This document shows, one piece after another, positions 11,249 to 22,200 of a stretch of DNA of 64,000 nt; the stretch's first letter is position 1, and every line of letters starts with the position of its first letter. The translations under genes were made by a program, and so were the position numbers. The notes beneath the pieces are model-generated. The model did no database searches. It was given only the letters and a program-made list of their open reading frames with translations, and had not been told where the DNA came from. Source of the stretch: Vicia villosa (lineage: Eukaryota > Streptophyta > Magnoliopsida > Fabales > Fabaceae); contig NC_081184.1 of the NCBI RefSeq assembly GCF_029867415.1, positions 78,094,364 to 78,158,363 on the forward strand, given 5' to 3'.

Positions 11249-12445
11249 AGGAGAAACTGGCCTAATTAAAGCATTGTCTTCTAAAAAATCATCACTAAAC
11301 AAATCCTCAGAATCAGAAGAGACACGAGAAGAATGAATATTCGAAATACCTGCACCGTGACGGAATTGGCCTAAAGCGTCTTCCCTCACCGTCAACCGAT
11401 AACTCTTGTTATCAACATTAACTTGAATCGAATCAGGACATAAGAAATCCGAGGATACTCGCAACATGATTTTTGCAACATCGAAACATCTACCCGCCGC
11501 CGTATTCTCATCAACACAAATAAATGATCCCCAAAACTCTGCAAGTTTCACAAAAAAATCAGAGTCCCACGCGTGAACCGGAATGCCGTATATTCTGATC
11601 CAAACATCGCGACTCGTATCAAACACTCCTTCTTCCCATTTCTTAACCTCACTGAACCAAGTGTTCCACCACGAAACCTCCTTACCTATAAAATCCTCCA
11701 CATACCCCTGTTCCAACTCTTCCAATAAACAAAAATTACCTTCGAGAGGCGAGACTTTGACAGCATATATACCTTCCAATTCCATCTGAATTTGAATGTT
11801 GTATGCAGTACCCGGGATTAAAGCTTTCCCCACAAAAGCCCTATTGAATCTCATCTTATTCTCAGAAGAAGAAAAGAATGAGAACGAAGCCGTTACCGTC
11901 TTCTCAACACCAACTTTGCCACCGCCATCAGACAGAACTTCTGTAAATGACCGCGCATCTTTGTAACCATTCCCCTCACCTCTGTTTCCTCTCCTCACAC
12001 CAAACCCCTTCTTCTGGACAAAATCACCACCTCCTCCCTGGGAAATAATACCTCTCTGAAATCTAGGAAGATTCACATGAATCTTCTTTCCTCCTATTAA
12101 GATATTGTCCAAGCGAATCGCCAGCATCTTCCCGTCATCTCCTACATCCACGAAACGAGCAAAACCAAAACGTTTACCGACATTATTCCTCCTTGGCGCG
12201 ATGGAGACCTCAACAACCTTGCCCGCACAACCGAAATAATCGAATAAATCCTTGGCCGAGTGAGAGTTAGGGAATTCCGAAACATAGAAAGATTGCACAT
12301 CCTGCTTGACACCATCTTTGGGAAGATTAAAGCTTCTCCCTCCCCAAGGAAAACAATCCCAACTCGTATTGCCCTTCTTGGAAGAACGAGCGTACGACAC
12401 CCTCTTCCAACCGTCGCCTTGATACCCTCCTCGCCCACCAAACAT
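11249..12445 (-). pseudogene. LINE (L1-type) ORF1 with RRM domain, truncated by E1
   Basis: Reading leftward from the ATG at 12445, 399 codons stay open until the E1 LTR junction; a stop is then met inside the LTR. Residues about 50-125 form an RNA-recognition motif, with RNP2-like SFYVSEF (52-58) and RNP1 GKRFGFARF (90-98). A DUF4283-like segment follows, containing WIRIYGIPVHAW. This arrangement is typical of ORF1 of plant L1-type LINEs, which encodes the RNA chaperone of the retrotransposition particle. An upstream in-frame ATG at 12550 exists, but MFGG at 12445 looks like the natural start. The missing C-terminus and the endonuclease/RT ORF2 would lie beyond E1, outside the window. A host RRM gene is a less likely reading. 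Confidence 0.7.
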
Positions 12446-12620
12446 GGAAAACGAAAACACTGGAAGCCCAGAAGGAAGAAAACCGACCCAAACCCTACGG
12501 AAAAAGAGAACAAACGAACCAGAACCACGAACCACGCCGGTGGAGAGCACGGCTCACCGGTGAACGAACAAGCGGAGCCCCTAAACCCCATAATCGCCCC
12601 TTGACCGCGACCCTTTCTTA
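12446..12620 (-). other. Probable 5' UTR of the LINE
   Basis: This G+C-richer stretch immediately upstream of LINE ORF1 ends abruptly in AT-rich DNA at about 12605-12620. That change of composition probably marks the LINE 5' end. Long open frames on both strands (for example 12142-12591) are shadows. Confidence 0.4.
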
Positions 12621-13273
12621 CTTACTGATTCTTCGATTTGAACAAGTTATTATTTGGTGAAATTTACTCAATACTATTGTTATTTAGAATTATTTTTACT
12701 AAGTACAAATAATAAAATTCATAAGGATAAAAAGGTAAATTGATTTTAAAATTCCTCCCCTCCCCTCTTGAACCAAACATACTTGTTAAAAATCCTTCCA
12801 CTCCTCTCTCATCCCTTTCTTTGAACCAAACATATATTTAGTTAAATTCCCCCTCCCTTCCCCATCACTACTCTCCCCTTCATTAAATTCCCTCCCCTCC
12901 TCTCCTTTGAACGAAACGGATCCTTATACTCCTTTATTAATCCCATTGCTTATTAAAAAAAAGAGTAATGCTAACTTGAGCCCCAAAAACACATGTTAAT
13001 AAATCCAAAAATAGAAATTTGTATTAAAAAAAAAATAAAATCATTAATTTTAAATTTGTAATAAAAATTCAATACACAATTTCTAAAAAAATTTTACTAT
13101 ATTTATCTCTTAATTTGTGCCTTTAGAGCACAAGTTAGCCATAAAAGAAAAAAGAGAAATTAGACACAGAAATTTGGCATAGAAATTGAATTTGGCGTTG
13201 TGGAGTCACGTTTGATACTCACATACGTCAAACCAAACGTGACTAAATATCATAATAATTCCAAATGGTTCAA
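12621..13273. other. AT-rich intergenic DNA with CT-rich repeated motif; no gene seen
   Basis: Three pyrimidine-rich stretches ending TTTGAACCAAACATA (about 12768, 12831) or TTTGAACGAAACGG (12907) suggest a decayed MITE. From about 13180 the sequence becomes alignable with the CslB promoters at 14010 and 26110. Confidence 0.4.
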
Positions 13274-13725
13274 TAATTCTTGCATGACACGGTCATAAAT
13301 CTATATTTTTAGGCACAACCAGTTAGTAATTTTTAATTTATTTTTATTTTAATTTTGTTTTTAATTGAATTCATGGGGTGGTTGAGATTATGAAGGAGTG
13401 AGAAAATTTTTAATTTATTTTTTAATTAATTAAAATTATGTGATTGGTTGTGTGTAAAACAAATTCTTAGGTCCGTGTCCACCTAAGAATTTTCCTTATT
13501 TGCCTGTCATTATATTTTGTGCCAGAAATTATTTTACACACAACCAATCACATAATTTTAATTAATTAAAAAATAAATTAAAAATTTTCTCTCTCCTTCA
13601 TAATTTCAACCATCCCATGAATCCAATTAAAAACAAAATTAAAATAAAAATAAATTAAAAATTACTCTCTTCTTATTGGTTGTGCCTAAGAATATAAATT
13701 TATGGTCGTGTCCATGCAAGAATTA
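13274..13725. mobile_element. Pair of inverted MITEs forming a long foldback
   Basis: The left arm (13274-13471) and right arm (about 13525-13725) are near-perfect inverted copies about 200 bp long. They begin with TAATTCTTGCATG and share GATTGGTTGTG. The left arm itself ends in a sequence whose reverse complement resembles its own start (AATTCTT...GGACACG), so each arm looks like one MITE. The 50-bp loop contains CTGTCATTATAT, which matches the host promoter sequence in the paralogous copy near 14110. This favours two nearby insertions in opposite orientation over a single foldback element. It lies in the promoter of the broken CslB first exon. Confidence 0.7.
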
Positions 13726-13808
13726 CTCCCCTGGACCAAATTCTACAACTTGGTGGTCTCATAATATTTTAAAAAATTGTGACCAAGCAAATAACTCTAC
13801 TTTTCTGC

Positions 13809-13817
13809 TATAAATAT
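13809..13817 (+). promoter_or_regulatory. TATA box of the truncated CslB copy
   Basis: TATAAATAT lies 78 bp before the ATG at 13887, in the same context (TTTTCTGC before it) as in the two complete genes. Confidence 0.6.
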
Positions 13818-13886
13818 ATTGCATAACACCAACAATCTTTATACTAGAAATTAATACTCCATATATACATACACAAAGAAAAATCT

Positions 13887-13981
13887 ATGGCCAATCCAAA
13901 TTCTGTGCTTCCTTTGTATGAAAAAAGTTGGTACAAACACAATTACAAAAGAGTATTGGATAGCAAATTCTAATCCTTCTT
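13887..13981 (+). pseudogene. Broken first exon of a CslB-type gene
   Basis: The start [20 protein letters not shown] and following residues match exon 1 of both complete genes downstream. A short deletion after the Leu-Asp-Ser codons shifts the frame into a stop. At 13981 the sequence jumps directly into the promoter of the next copy (AAAAGTTAATAGCC). With its own TATA box this is the remnant of a third tandem copy, lost by unequal exchange or deletion. No further exons are present. Confidence 0.85.
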
Positions 13982-14215
13982 AAAAGTTAATAGCCATACA
14001 TGGAAAATTGGCATAGAAATTGAGTTTGGCATTGTGGAGTTACGTTTGATACTCTCATACGCCAAACCAATTTGTATTCTGCTAATTCCAAATATGTTCA
14101 ATCAGTTGTCTGTCATTATATAATTTGAACTGATTCTACACGAGTCACATTCTACAACTTGCGAGTCTTTTAGTATTTTAAAATTGTAATCAAGCAAATT
14201 ACCCTCCTTTTCTGC

Positions 14216-14224
14216 TATAAATAT
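14216..14224 (+). promoter_or_regulatory. TATA box of CslB gene 1
   Basis: TATAAATAT lies exactly 100 bp before the ATG at 14316. The surrounding 300 bp is shared with gene 2. Confidence 0.65.
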
Positions 14225-14315
14225 ATTGCTTAATACCAACCATCTTTGGACTAGAAAATCACCCTATATACTCAAAGAGGTTCTCTAATCTAATCACCTT
14301 AGCAATAAAAAAACT

Positions 14316-17300
14316 ATGGCCAATCCAAACTCTGTGCTTCCTTTGTATGAAAAAAGTTGGTACAAACACAATTACAAAAGAGTATTGGATAGCATAATTC
14401 TAATCCTTCTTCTGTTGCTGCTTGGTTACCGTTTTATATCTGTCAACCACTATTCTCTTCCTTGGTTTGTTGCTTTCATGTGTGAATCTTGGTTCACCTT
14501 AGGTTGGATATTCACCATGTCCACTCAATGGAGTCCCGCTCTTGTCAAAACCTACCCTCAACGTCTCCTCCAAAGGTAAATACCAGAGTTCAAATTTGAT
14601 GATAATATTAAATCAAGTCATATCGATTTTTGTCCGTCATTTGCAAACAAAGATATAAAGTTAAGGTAGCTTTGATACATAAAATTTGATTCTCAAGTTA
14701 GAAAGAAAGGAAAGTGTGTTGTTTTGCAATGTTAGTATATTATATACTCCATATAATTTTTGAAGGCTAACAAATATTTTCAATATTGACATACTGTCAG
14801 CGTAGAAGAACTTCCAGCGGTGGATTTATTTGTGACAACAGCAAACGATGAGTTAGAACCACCAATCATCACAGTAAACACAGTCCTATCACTATTATCA
14901 CTCGACTATCCATCTCACAAACTATCTTGTTACGTTTCCGACGATGCATGTTCTCCTCTAATCTTCTACGCTCTTCAACAAGCTTTGAATTTTGCAAAAC
15001 ATTGGGTCCCTTTTTGCAAAAAATACAACGTACAAATTCGAGCTCCATTTAGATACTTCGATGATGACAACGAGTGCGCCACAAATAATGAAGAATTCCG
15101 ACAAGAGTGGTTGCAGATGAAGGTGAGTAACAAGTTGTTGCTGCTGTATGATTGTCCACAAAATGCTAAACGGTTTTTGTTTTGCTTGTGTGTGTCGATA
15201 GGACATGTATGAAAATCTTAGCCGTGAGATAGATGTGGACCCAAAATCGATTCCAAGCTTACTGGAAGGAGAATTTGCAGTTTTCTCAAATACAAATCGG
15301 ACAAATCATCCTGCTATTATCAAGGTATTATTTGTTCTTTCTCAAAGATCGAAGTATGTCCGAATCTGATATCTATCTGATCTAATAGTGAATATGATCT
15401 TTGTGATTTTTTGGATGTTTTTTTGTTGAAAATTCAATTTTAAAATTTGAACCTGAGCTCTTAAATTATGCATGATGAAATTATAAGGTTATATGGGAGA
15501 ACAAGGAAATGGTTGAAGATGGATTGCCACATTTGATCTACTTATCTAGAGAGAAGAGGCCAGAACAACCACATCATTTCAAAGCTGGTGCCATGAATGT
15601 CTTGGTAAATTCTTTACCTCCTTAATTGGGAGTAATTGCGTCATTAACTTATTATAAACATTCAATATAAGCTACCCGATTTTTATTCAGACAAGAGTCT
15701 CAGGCTTGATTACCAATGCACCCTTCATGTTGAACGTCGATTGTGACATGTTTGTAAACAATCCAAAGATCGTTCAACATGCAATGTGCATTTTGCTTGA
15801 TTCCAAAGGGGAAAAAGAAGTTGCTTTTGTTCAGTGTCCTCAACGGTTCTACGCCACACTCAAAGACGATCCTTTTGGAAATCAGTTGACCATTATGTAT
15901 AAGGTAATATATGAAACCATAAAATACGAATTAAATTTTGTTACTACACTAATTTAATCAGTTTTTTAAATAACGCATGCAGTATCTTCTGGGAGCTGGA
16001 ATAGCAGGACTCCAAGGACCCTTTTACGGTGGAACAAACTGTTTTCATAGAAGAAAAATTATATACGGTCTATCTCCCGATGATGTGGAAAATGGTACGC
16101 ACATATCGATTTAAACCTCTCTTGAAGGTTTATATTTGATTTAATTTGGATCTCTTATTCATCGCACTCATAAAAATTGTTGTGTTTTTTATATTGAAGT
16201 TTTTGTTAATCATTTATCACTCTATAGTTGAGCTCACACATGTGTGTTACTTCTAGATTTACATGAAGTTAGAATCATAAGTGTTTTTAATTTTTTCGTG
16301 TAGGGTCAAACAAATTATCAGAGAAGGAGTTAAAACAAAAATTCGGAACTTCCAAAGAACTTATGAAATCAGTTGTTCATGCTTTAGAAAGGAGGAATTA
16401 TTCATCTAAGGACATTAATGTTAAGAAAGGAGTTGAAGAAGCTAGTCAAGTTGCTTGTAATGCATATGAATATGGAACTTCCTGGGGTAAACAGGTTTGT
16501 CACACAAACTTTAAGTTTTACATATATTTTTTAATTACTCCTCTGAAAAAAGATGTGTCTGTGTTTGTGTCAGAATCGAACACCAACACTTGTGAAATTA
16601 AAAATTGCTATGATTTTATGAAATTTTAGGTTGGTTGGATGTATGGATCACTAGTAGAAGATGTGTTAACTGGACTGACAATGCACGAAAAAGGTTGGAG
16701 ATCAGAATTATGTAAACCAGATCCAGTTGCTTTTACAGGTTGTGCTCCAAGTGATAACCCAACAAGTATGTCACAATATAAAAGATGGGCCACAGGAGTG
16801 CTTGAAATATTCTTTAGCAAGCATTGTCCTATTTTTGGGACTATTTTTGCTAAACTTTCTTTTAGGGAATTCTTAGCTTATATGTGGATCATTAATTGGG
16901 GCTTCAACCCATTTGCTCAAGTATGCTACTCTTGTCTCATTGCTTATTGCATCATTACCAACTCCTATTTCTTGCCAAAGGTGAGTAGTGAAAAATACTC
17001 ACATACCAATCAATGTTAGTGCTACACATATGTCGTCTTAAATTTTTTTTTAGTCCTGTGTAGGTAAGTCTCAGTTAAACCATGACAAAATAAATAAAGA
17101 TCCTATTTAACTATGGTTTAGTATTGAAAAATTTGATGAGTCTCTATTTAGCTATGATTTAACCTTGAAAAATTTCATGTCATATGCGGTAGCCCGCCAT
17201 GCACGCCCTCAAAGGCTACATAGGATCATTTTTAAGGACGTGTAAGGTAGACTACTGAAAGTGTCCAAAACTTATCATGATTAAATTGTGACTAAATAGC

Positions 17301-18024
17301 GCTTCATAAACTATTTGTCACGATTAAATTATGGCCAAACTGAGCTTGTTGTAATTTTGCTATGGTTAAAGTGTGGCTAACTTACTTAGTAATTTCAAAA
17401 ACTTAAGACAGTTATGGTGTTAGTGCTACATATGACGACATGATAACACTCTTATGTTTTGTTTGATTTCAGGATTGGGGCATATATATTCCTATAACAT
17501 TAGTTGTGATTTACAATGTATATTCTCTATATGAATATTTGGCTTCAAATATGTCAACTAGAGCATGGTGGAACAATGAAAGAATGTCAAGAATAGCACC
17601 TATGAATGCTGGATTTTGTGGATTTATTACTATGTTACTTAAATTATTGGGAGTATCCAACACTATTTTTGACATAACAAAGAAAGATCTTCCCCCATTT
17701 AGCGACGATGATATGAATGCCGGTAGACACACATTCGATGAGTCGTTGGTATTTTTGCCAGGAACTACTATCTTGTTGTTGCAATTGACAGCAATATTTA
17801 TCAAGTTGTTAGGGCTTCAAAAGCAAGGATTAAAGGGGAATCATGAGTGTGGAATGGTTGAAATGTTGTCTAGTGTGTATTTGATCATATGTTTCTGGCC
17901 ATTTCTTAGAGGATTGTTTGAGACAGGCAAATATGGGATTCCTTTGTCTACAATGTGCAAAGGAGGAACTTTGACATGTTTGTTTGTATGTCTATGTAGA
18001 AGGACAATTTCAGTTTCTGATTGA
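14316..18024 (+). CDS. Cellulose synthase-like protein, CslB type (gene 1)
   Basis: A family-2 glycosyltransferase expected in Golgi or endomembranes, using a nucleotide sugar to extend a beta-linked polysaccharide; the CslB product is not established. Nine exons with GT-AG borders join in frame: 14316-14575, 14801-15122, 15202-15324, 15488-15604, 15691-15903, 15983-16094, 16304-16494, 16630-16980, 17473-18024. The result is 746 aa, close to the usual size of about 750. Two membrane segments lie near residues 26-44 and 50-70, and several more after about 520. Catalytic motifs: DD at 134-135, DCD at 291-293, ED at 456-457, QYKRW at 495-499. Oddities: the usual DDG is DDA, and the usual TED is VED; the paralogue has TED. 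The start is fixed by the TATA box and by gene 2. CslH is the main alternative; the clade call comes from remembered family patterns. Confidence 0.88.
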
Positions 18025-18722
18025 TATATGTTGTGCAGGATATAGATGACTTCGTCATATATGTCACAATATTTGTTTAGACATTTATTTACAAATTGTA
18101 GTTTATTGAATGCTAGTAATAATCAACAACTTTTTTTTACAAAAGTGTAGCACTTGTAACAAGGTGCAAACTCTTGTTGATTCTTGTTAGTAAAATGCAA
18201 CTTATTCTTTTTGTCCAACCATTAATCAAACCAAAAATATACTTATGTAATTTGTTTGTAACCAGATGTACTGTAGGCCCATAGTGAATGGCCATTTTTT
18301 TAGGCATAAATTTTTCTCTATAAAAGTGAAGATCAAGATGAATGTTTTGTACAAGCATGAAGCATTATGTTATAAGATAGTTGGATAGAACTCAATTTTT
18401 TTACAGTAGAGTTAGATGGAGAAAGGAAACACACATTTCAAACAATGAAGATTTTAACTAGAGAATCTTAGATATAGGGTGTTAGGGCCATGTATTCAGC
18501 TTATGCACTTGACCTAGCATTAAAGGAATACTTCTTTGAGCTCTGAGACACTTTATTTGGCCTAAATAAAATCTAAAAGTAGAATGTGGACATGTGATCA
18601 TCAAAGTCAATTGACAAATCACTATCATTGTATGCCTTCAAAGAGGACTTCTCACCAATAAACCATGAGAGATAGTGCCACTTACGTTCCTCAGGATTCT
18701 TCTACGTGTATACCATTATTAC
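18025..18722 (+). other. 3' flank of CslB gene 1; no gene
   Basis: The first 230 bp align with the 3' flank of gene 2 (33067-33300) and hold the presumed 3' UTR. After about 18260 the match is lost until 23810 on the other side of the copia element. The remainder is AT-rich, with no supported feature. Confidence 0.6.
18718..18722 (+). repeat. Target-site duplication, left copy (ATTAC)
   Basis: ATTAC precedes the copia 5' LTR and is repeated at 23735-23739 after the 3' LTR. This is the 5-bp duplication expected for copia integration. Confidence 0.9.
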
Positions 18723-19213
18723 TGTGAGATATTGGATCGAACTCTAGTATTGTCGAAGGGTAGCTTCTTGGTTCGACAGTTCGACAGAGTTAAGCATGAA
18801 GTCGAAGGATTGTTCACATGCTGGTGTCGAAGTGTGCATGCTGTAGTCGAAGATGGGTCTAGCATGCAGATGTCGAAGATGCTAGGGTTGTTAGCATGTT
18901 AAATTAGATTTTAGTGTTTAAACCCTAATTTGTTAAGTTAGCTTGTTTATTAAGTTGGCTTGTGTAATGGGCCTTGCTGAAAAAGCCCATTAGTTAGTAT
19001 GTTAGGTTTTATTATAAATAGCATACTAGTCTCTCATCATTGCTAAGCTGCAAATCCTAATTTAGGGTGAGAGAGGTTATTTGTTATTCTTGTAAACTTG
19101 TAATCTTGTTTTAAGAGAAAGTGAAAGAATAGCAGTTATAACCAATTCTTGTGTTCTTATTCTCTTCCCTAATTCCCTATTATACTTTGTTATTGGTATC
19201 GTTTTTCACAACA
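18723..19213 (+). repeat. E2 5' LTR
   Basis: Matches 23244-23734 with an offset of 4521. TATAAATAG at 19013-19021 is the likely promoter TATA box. The motif TCGAAG is scattered through both the LTR and the ORF. Confidence 0.95.
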
Positions 19214-19238
19214 AATTGGTGCGGTGAGCGTGGAGAAG

Positions 19239-22200
19239 ATGCCTTCAACAAAGTATGAGATTGAAAAGTTCAGTGGAGTGAATGATTTCGGTCTGTGGCG
19301 CTTGAAGATGAAAGCCCTACTGGTTCAGCAGGGTTGTTTGGAAGCGTTGAAGGGAGAGGCAGCCATGAATGCTGCATTAACGGCAGCGGAGAAGACAACT
19401 ATGATCGAGAAAGCACACAGCGCAATTCTGTTGAGCCTTGGTGATAAGGTTCTCCGGCAGGTATCAAAGGAGACGACGGAATCAGGGTTATGGGTGAAAC
19501 TTGAAAGTTTGTATATGACCAAATCACTGGTAAATCGAGTCTACCTGAAGCAAGCTTTGTATTCATTCAAGATGATTGAAGACAAAGTATTGGCTGAGCA
19601 GTTGGATATGTTCAACAAGCTGATTCTTGATCTTGAAAATATTGATGTGAAGATCGATGATGAAGATCAAGCGCTGTTACTATTGTGTTCTTTGCCTCGA
19701 TCACATGCTCACTTCAAAGAAACTCTCTTGTATGGAAGGGAGTCCCTGACGTTTGAAGAAGTTCAATCAGCCTTGTACTCTAAGGACTTGAATGAACGAA
19801 AGGAGCATAAACCTTCGACTGTTGGCGAAGGTTTGGCCGTTAAAGGAAAACTCTTACGAAAGGATGGTAAGTTTGACAAGAAGAAAGGCAAAAGCCAGTC
19901 GAAGTCTTACGGTGGCGAAGCATCTGGCATTCGATGCTACCATTGTAAGAAGGAGGGTCACACAAGAAAGGTGTGCCCTGAACGCCTGAAATATCATGGA
20001 GGTAAGGATAATGGCAACGCTGCCATTGTTCAAGATGATTTCGAATCATCTGATGTTCTTGTGGTTTCAAGCAGTGACTCTAAGAAGGAGTGGATTATGG
20101 ATTCAGGTTGCACTTGGCACATGACTCCAAACAAAGACTTGTTCGAGGAATTATGTGATCAAGATGGTGGATCAGTATTGCTGGGAAACAACAAGGCTTG
20201 CAAGATTGCAGGTGTTGGATCTGTGAGATTCAAGCTCCATGATGAGTCAATAAGGTTGTTGACTGAAGTCAGGTATGTTCCTGATTTGAAAAGAAATCTG
20301 CTTTCTCTTGGTGAATTCGACAAGAAAGGATATGTTTTCCAAGGAGAGAAAAGTATCCTAAGAGTCATGAAGGGTTCGAAGGAAGTCTTGAGAGGCGTGA
20401 AGAAACAAGGCTTGTATACCCTTGAGGCTGAAGTTGTAAGTGGTTCGACAAATGTTGCATCCACGAAATCTTTGTCGAAAACAGAAATCTGGCACATGAG
20501 ATTGGGCCATGTCAGTGAAAGGGGTCTGGTCGAATTAGGGAAACAAAATCTGCTTGGTGGAGACAAAATAGAAAAGCTGAAGTTTTGTGAACCCTGTGTA
20601 CTTGGAAAATCTTGCAGAGTGAAGTTCAACAAAGGCAAACAAAGAACACATGGATCCCTTGATTACATCCATGCTGATCTTTGGGGGCCTGCAAGGTGTC
20701 CATCACATTCAGGAGCAAGGTATTTTCTATCCATAGTAGATGATTATTCCAGAAAATTATGGGTATTCATCCAGAAGACTAAGGATGAAACTTTTGAGAA
20801 TTTCAAAAGTTGGAAGACTCTGGTTGAAAATCAGACTGGCAGAAAGGTCAAGAGGTTGAGAACCGACAATGGCCTTGAATTTTGCAATGAGGCATTCGAC
20901 AGTTTTTGTGCTGCCTCTGGTATTGCAAGGCATAAAACTACTGCAGGTACTCCACAGCAAAATGGTTTGGCTGAAAGGTTTAATCGAACTATTTTGGAGA
21001 GAGTCAGATGCATGTTGACTAGTGCGGGGTTAACAAAGGGGTTCTGGGCTGAGACTGTTTCGACAGCAACATATCTGATAAACAGATGTCCTTCGACAGC
21101 GTTAGATATGAAGACACCTGAAGAAGTTTGGTCGGGACATCCACCAGATCTCGACAAACTGAGAGTATTTAGCTGCGTAGCCTATGCTCACATTAGGCAA
21201 GACAAGGTCGAACCTAGAGCTCTGAAATGCATGTTCATGGAATACCCTGAAGGAGTCAAAGCTTATAGGCTATGGTGCCTAGAGCCAGGTCACAGGAGGT
21301 GTATCACCAGTCGAGATGTAGTTTTCAATGAAGCTGAAATGGCTTTTAAGAAAACTGATGATGTTGGTCGAAGTACAGAAACATCTGACGAAGAGCTGGA
21401 ACAGGTAGAGATTCCTGTTGAGGTGGAGCATGTTGATGCTGAATTGCATATCCCAGATGAAGTCGAAGAAGAAGCAGAAGATGCTGAAGTTGAGGAAACT
21501 GACGATGACTACCTATTGTCGAGAGATAGGTCGAGAAGAGTCATCAAGCCACCTCAGAGACTTGGATATGCAGATCTTATAGCTTATGCCTTAATCTCTG
21601 CAAGTGAGGTTCTAGACGAAGAACCTAGAGACTATAAGGAAGTTATGAGGAGTCGAAATAAGACTGAATGGCTGAAGGCCATGGATGATGAGATAAAATC
21701 TCTTCATGATAATCATACCTGGGAACTGATCAAGAAACCTGCTGGGGCAAGGTTAGTCAGCTGTAAATGGATTTTCAAAGTTAAGGAAGGAATTGAAGGA
21801 GTGACGTCGAAAAGATACAAGGCAAGGTTAGTTGCAAGGGGTTTCACTCAGAAAGAAGGTGTCGACTTCAATGATGTGTTTTCTCCTGTTGTGAAGCATA
21901 GGTCCATTCGAATGTTGCTTGCCATGGTGGCACAGTTCGATCTTGAACTGGAACAGATGGATGTGAAGACTGTGTTCTTGTATGGTGATCTAGATGAAAC
22001 GATCCTGATGAGGCAACCTGAAGGGTATGTCGAAAAGGGGAAGGAAGATTATGTGTGCAAGTTAAAGAGATCTTTGTATGGGCTGAAACAATCTCCTCGA
22101 CAGTGGAATAGGAGATTCGACAAGTTCATGGCACGCATAAGTTTCATTAGAAGTCAGTTCGACCACTGCGTTTACTTCAGATTTCGACCTGGTAATTCAT

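Noticed and set aside
12142..12604. 149-aa minus and 114-aa plus ORFs over the LINE 5' region
   Set aside because: Shadows in other frames of LINE ORF1 and its G+C-rich leader.
17511..17804. Minus-strand ORF opposite CslB exon 9 (also 32553-32846)
   Set aside because: Antisense shadow of a conserved coding exon, present in both paralogues for that reason.
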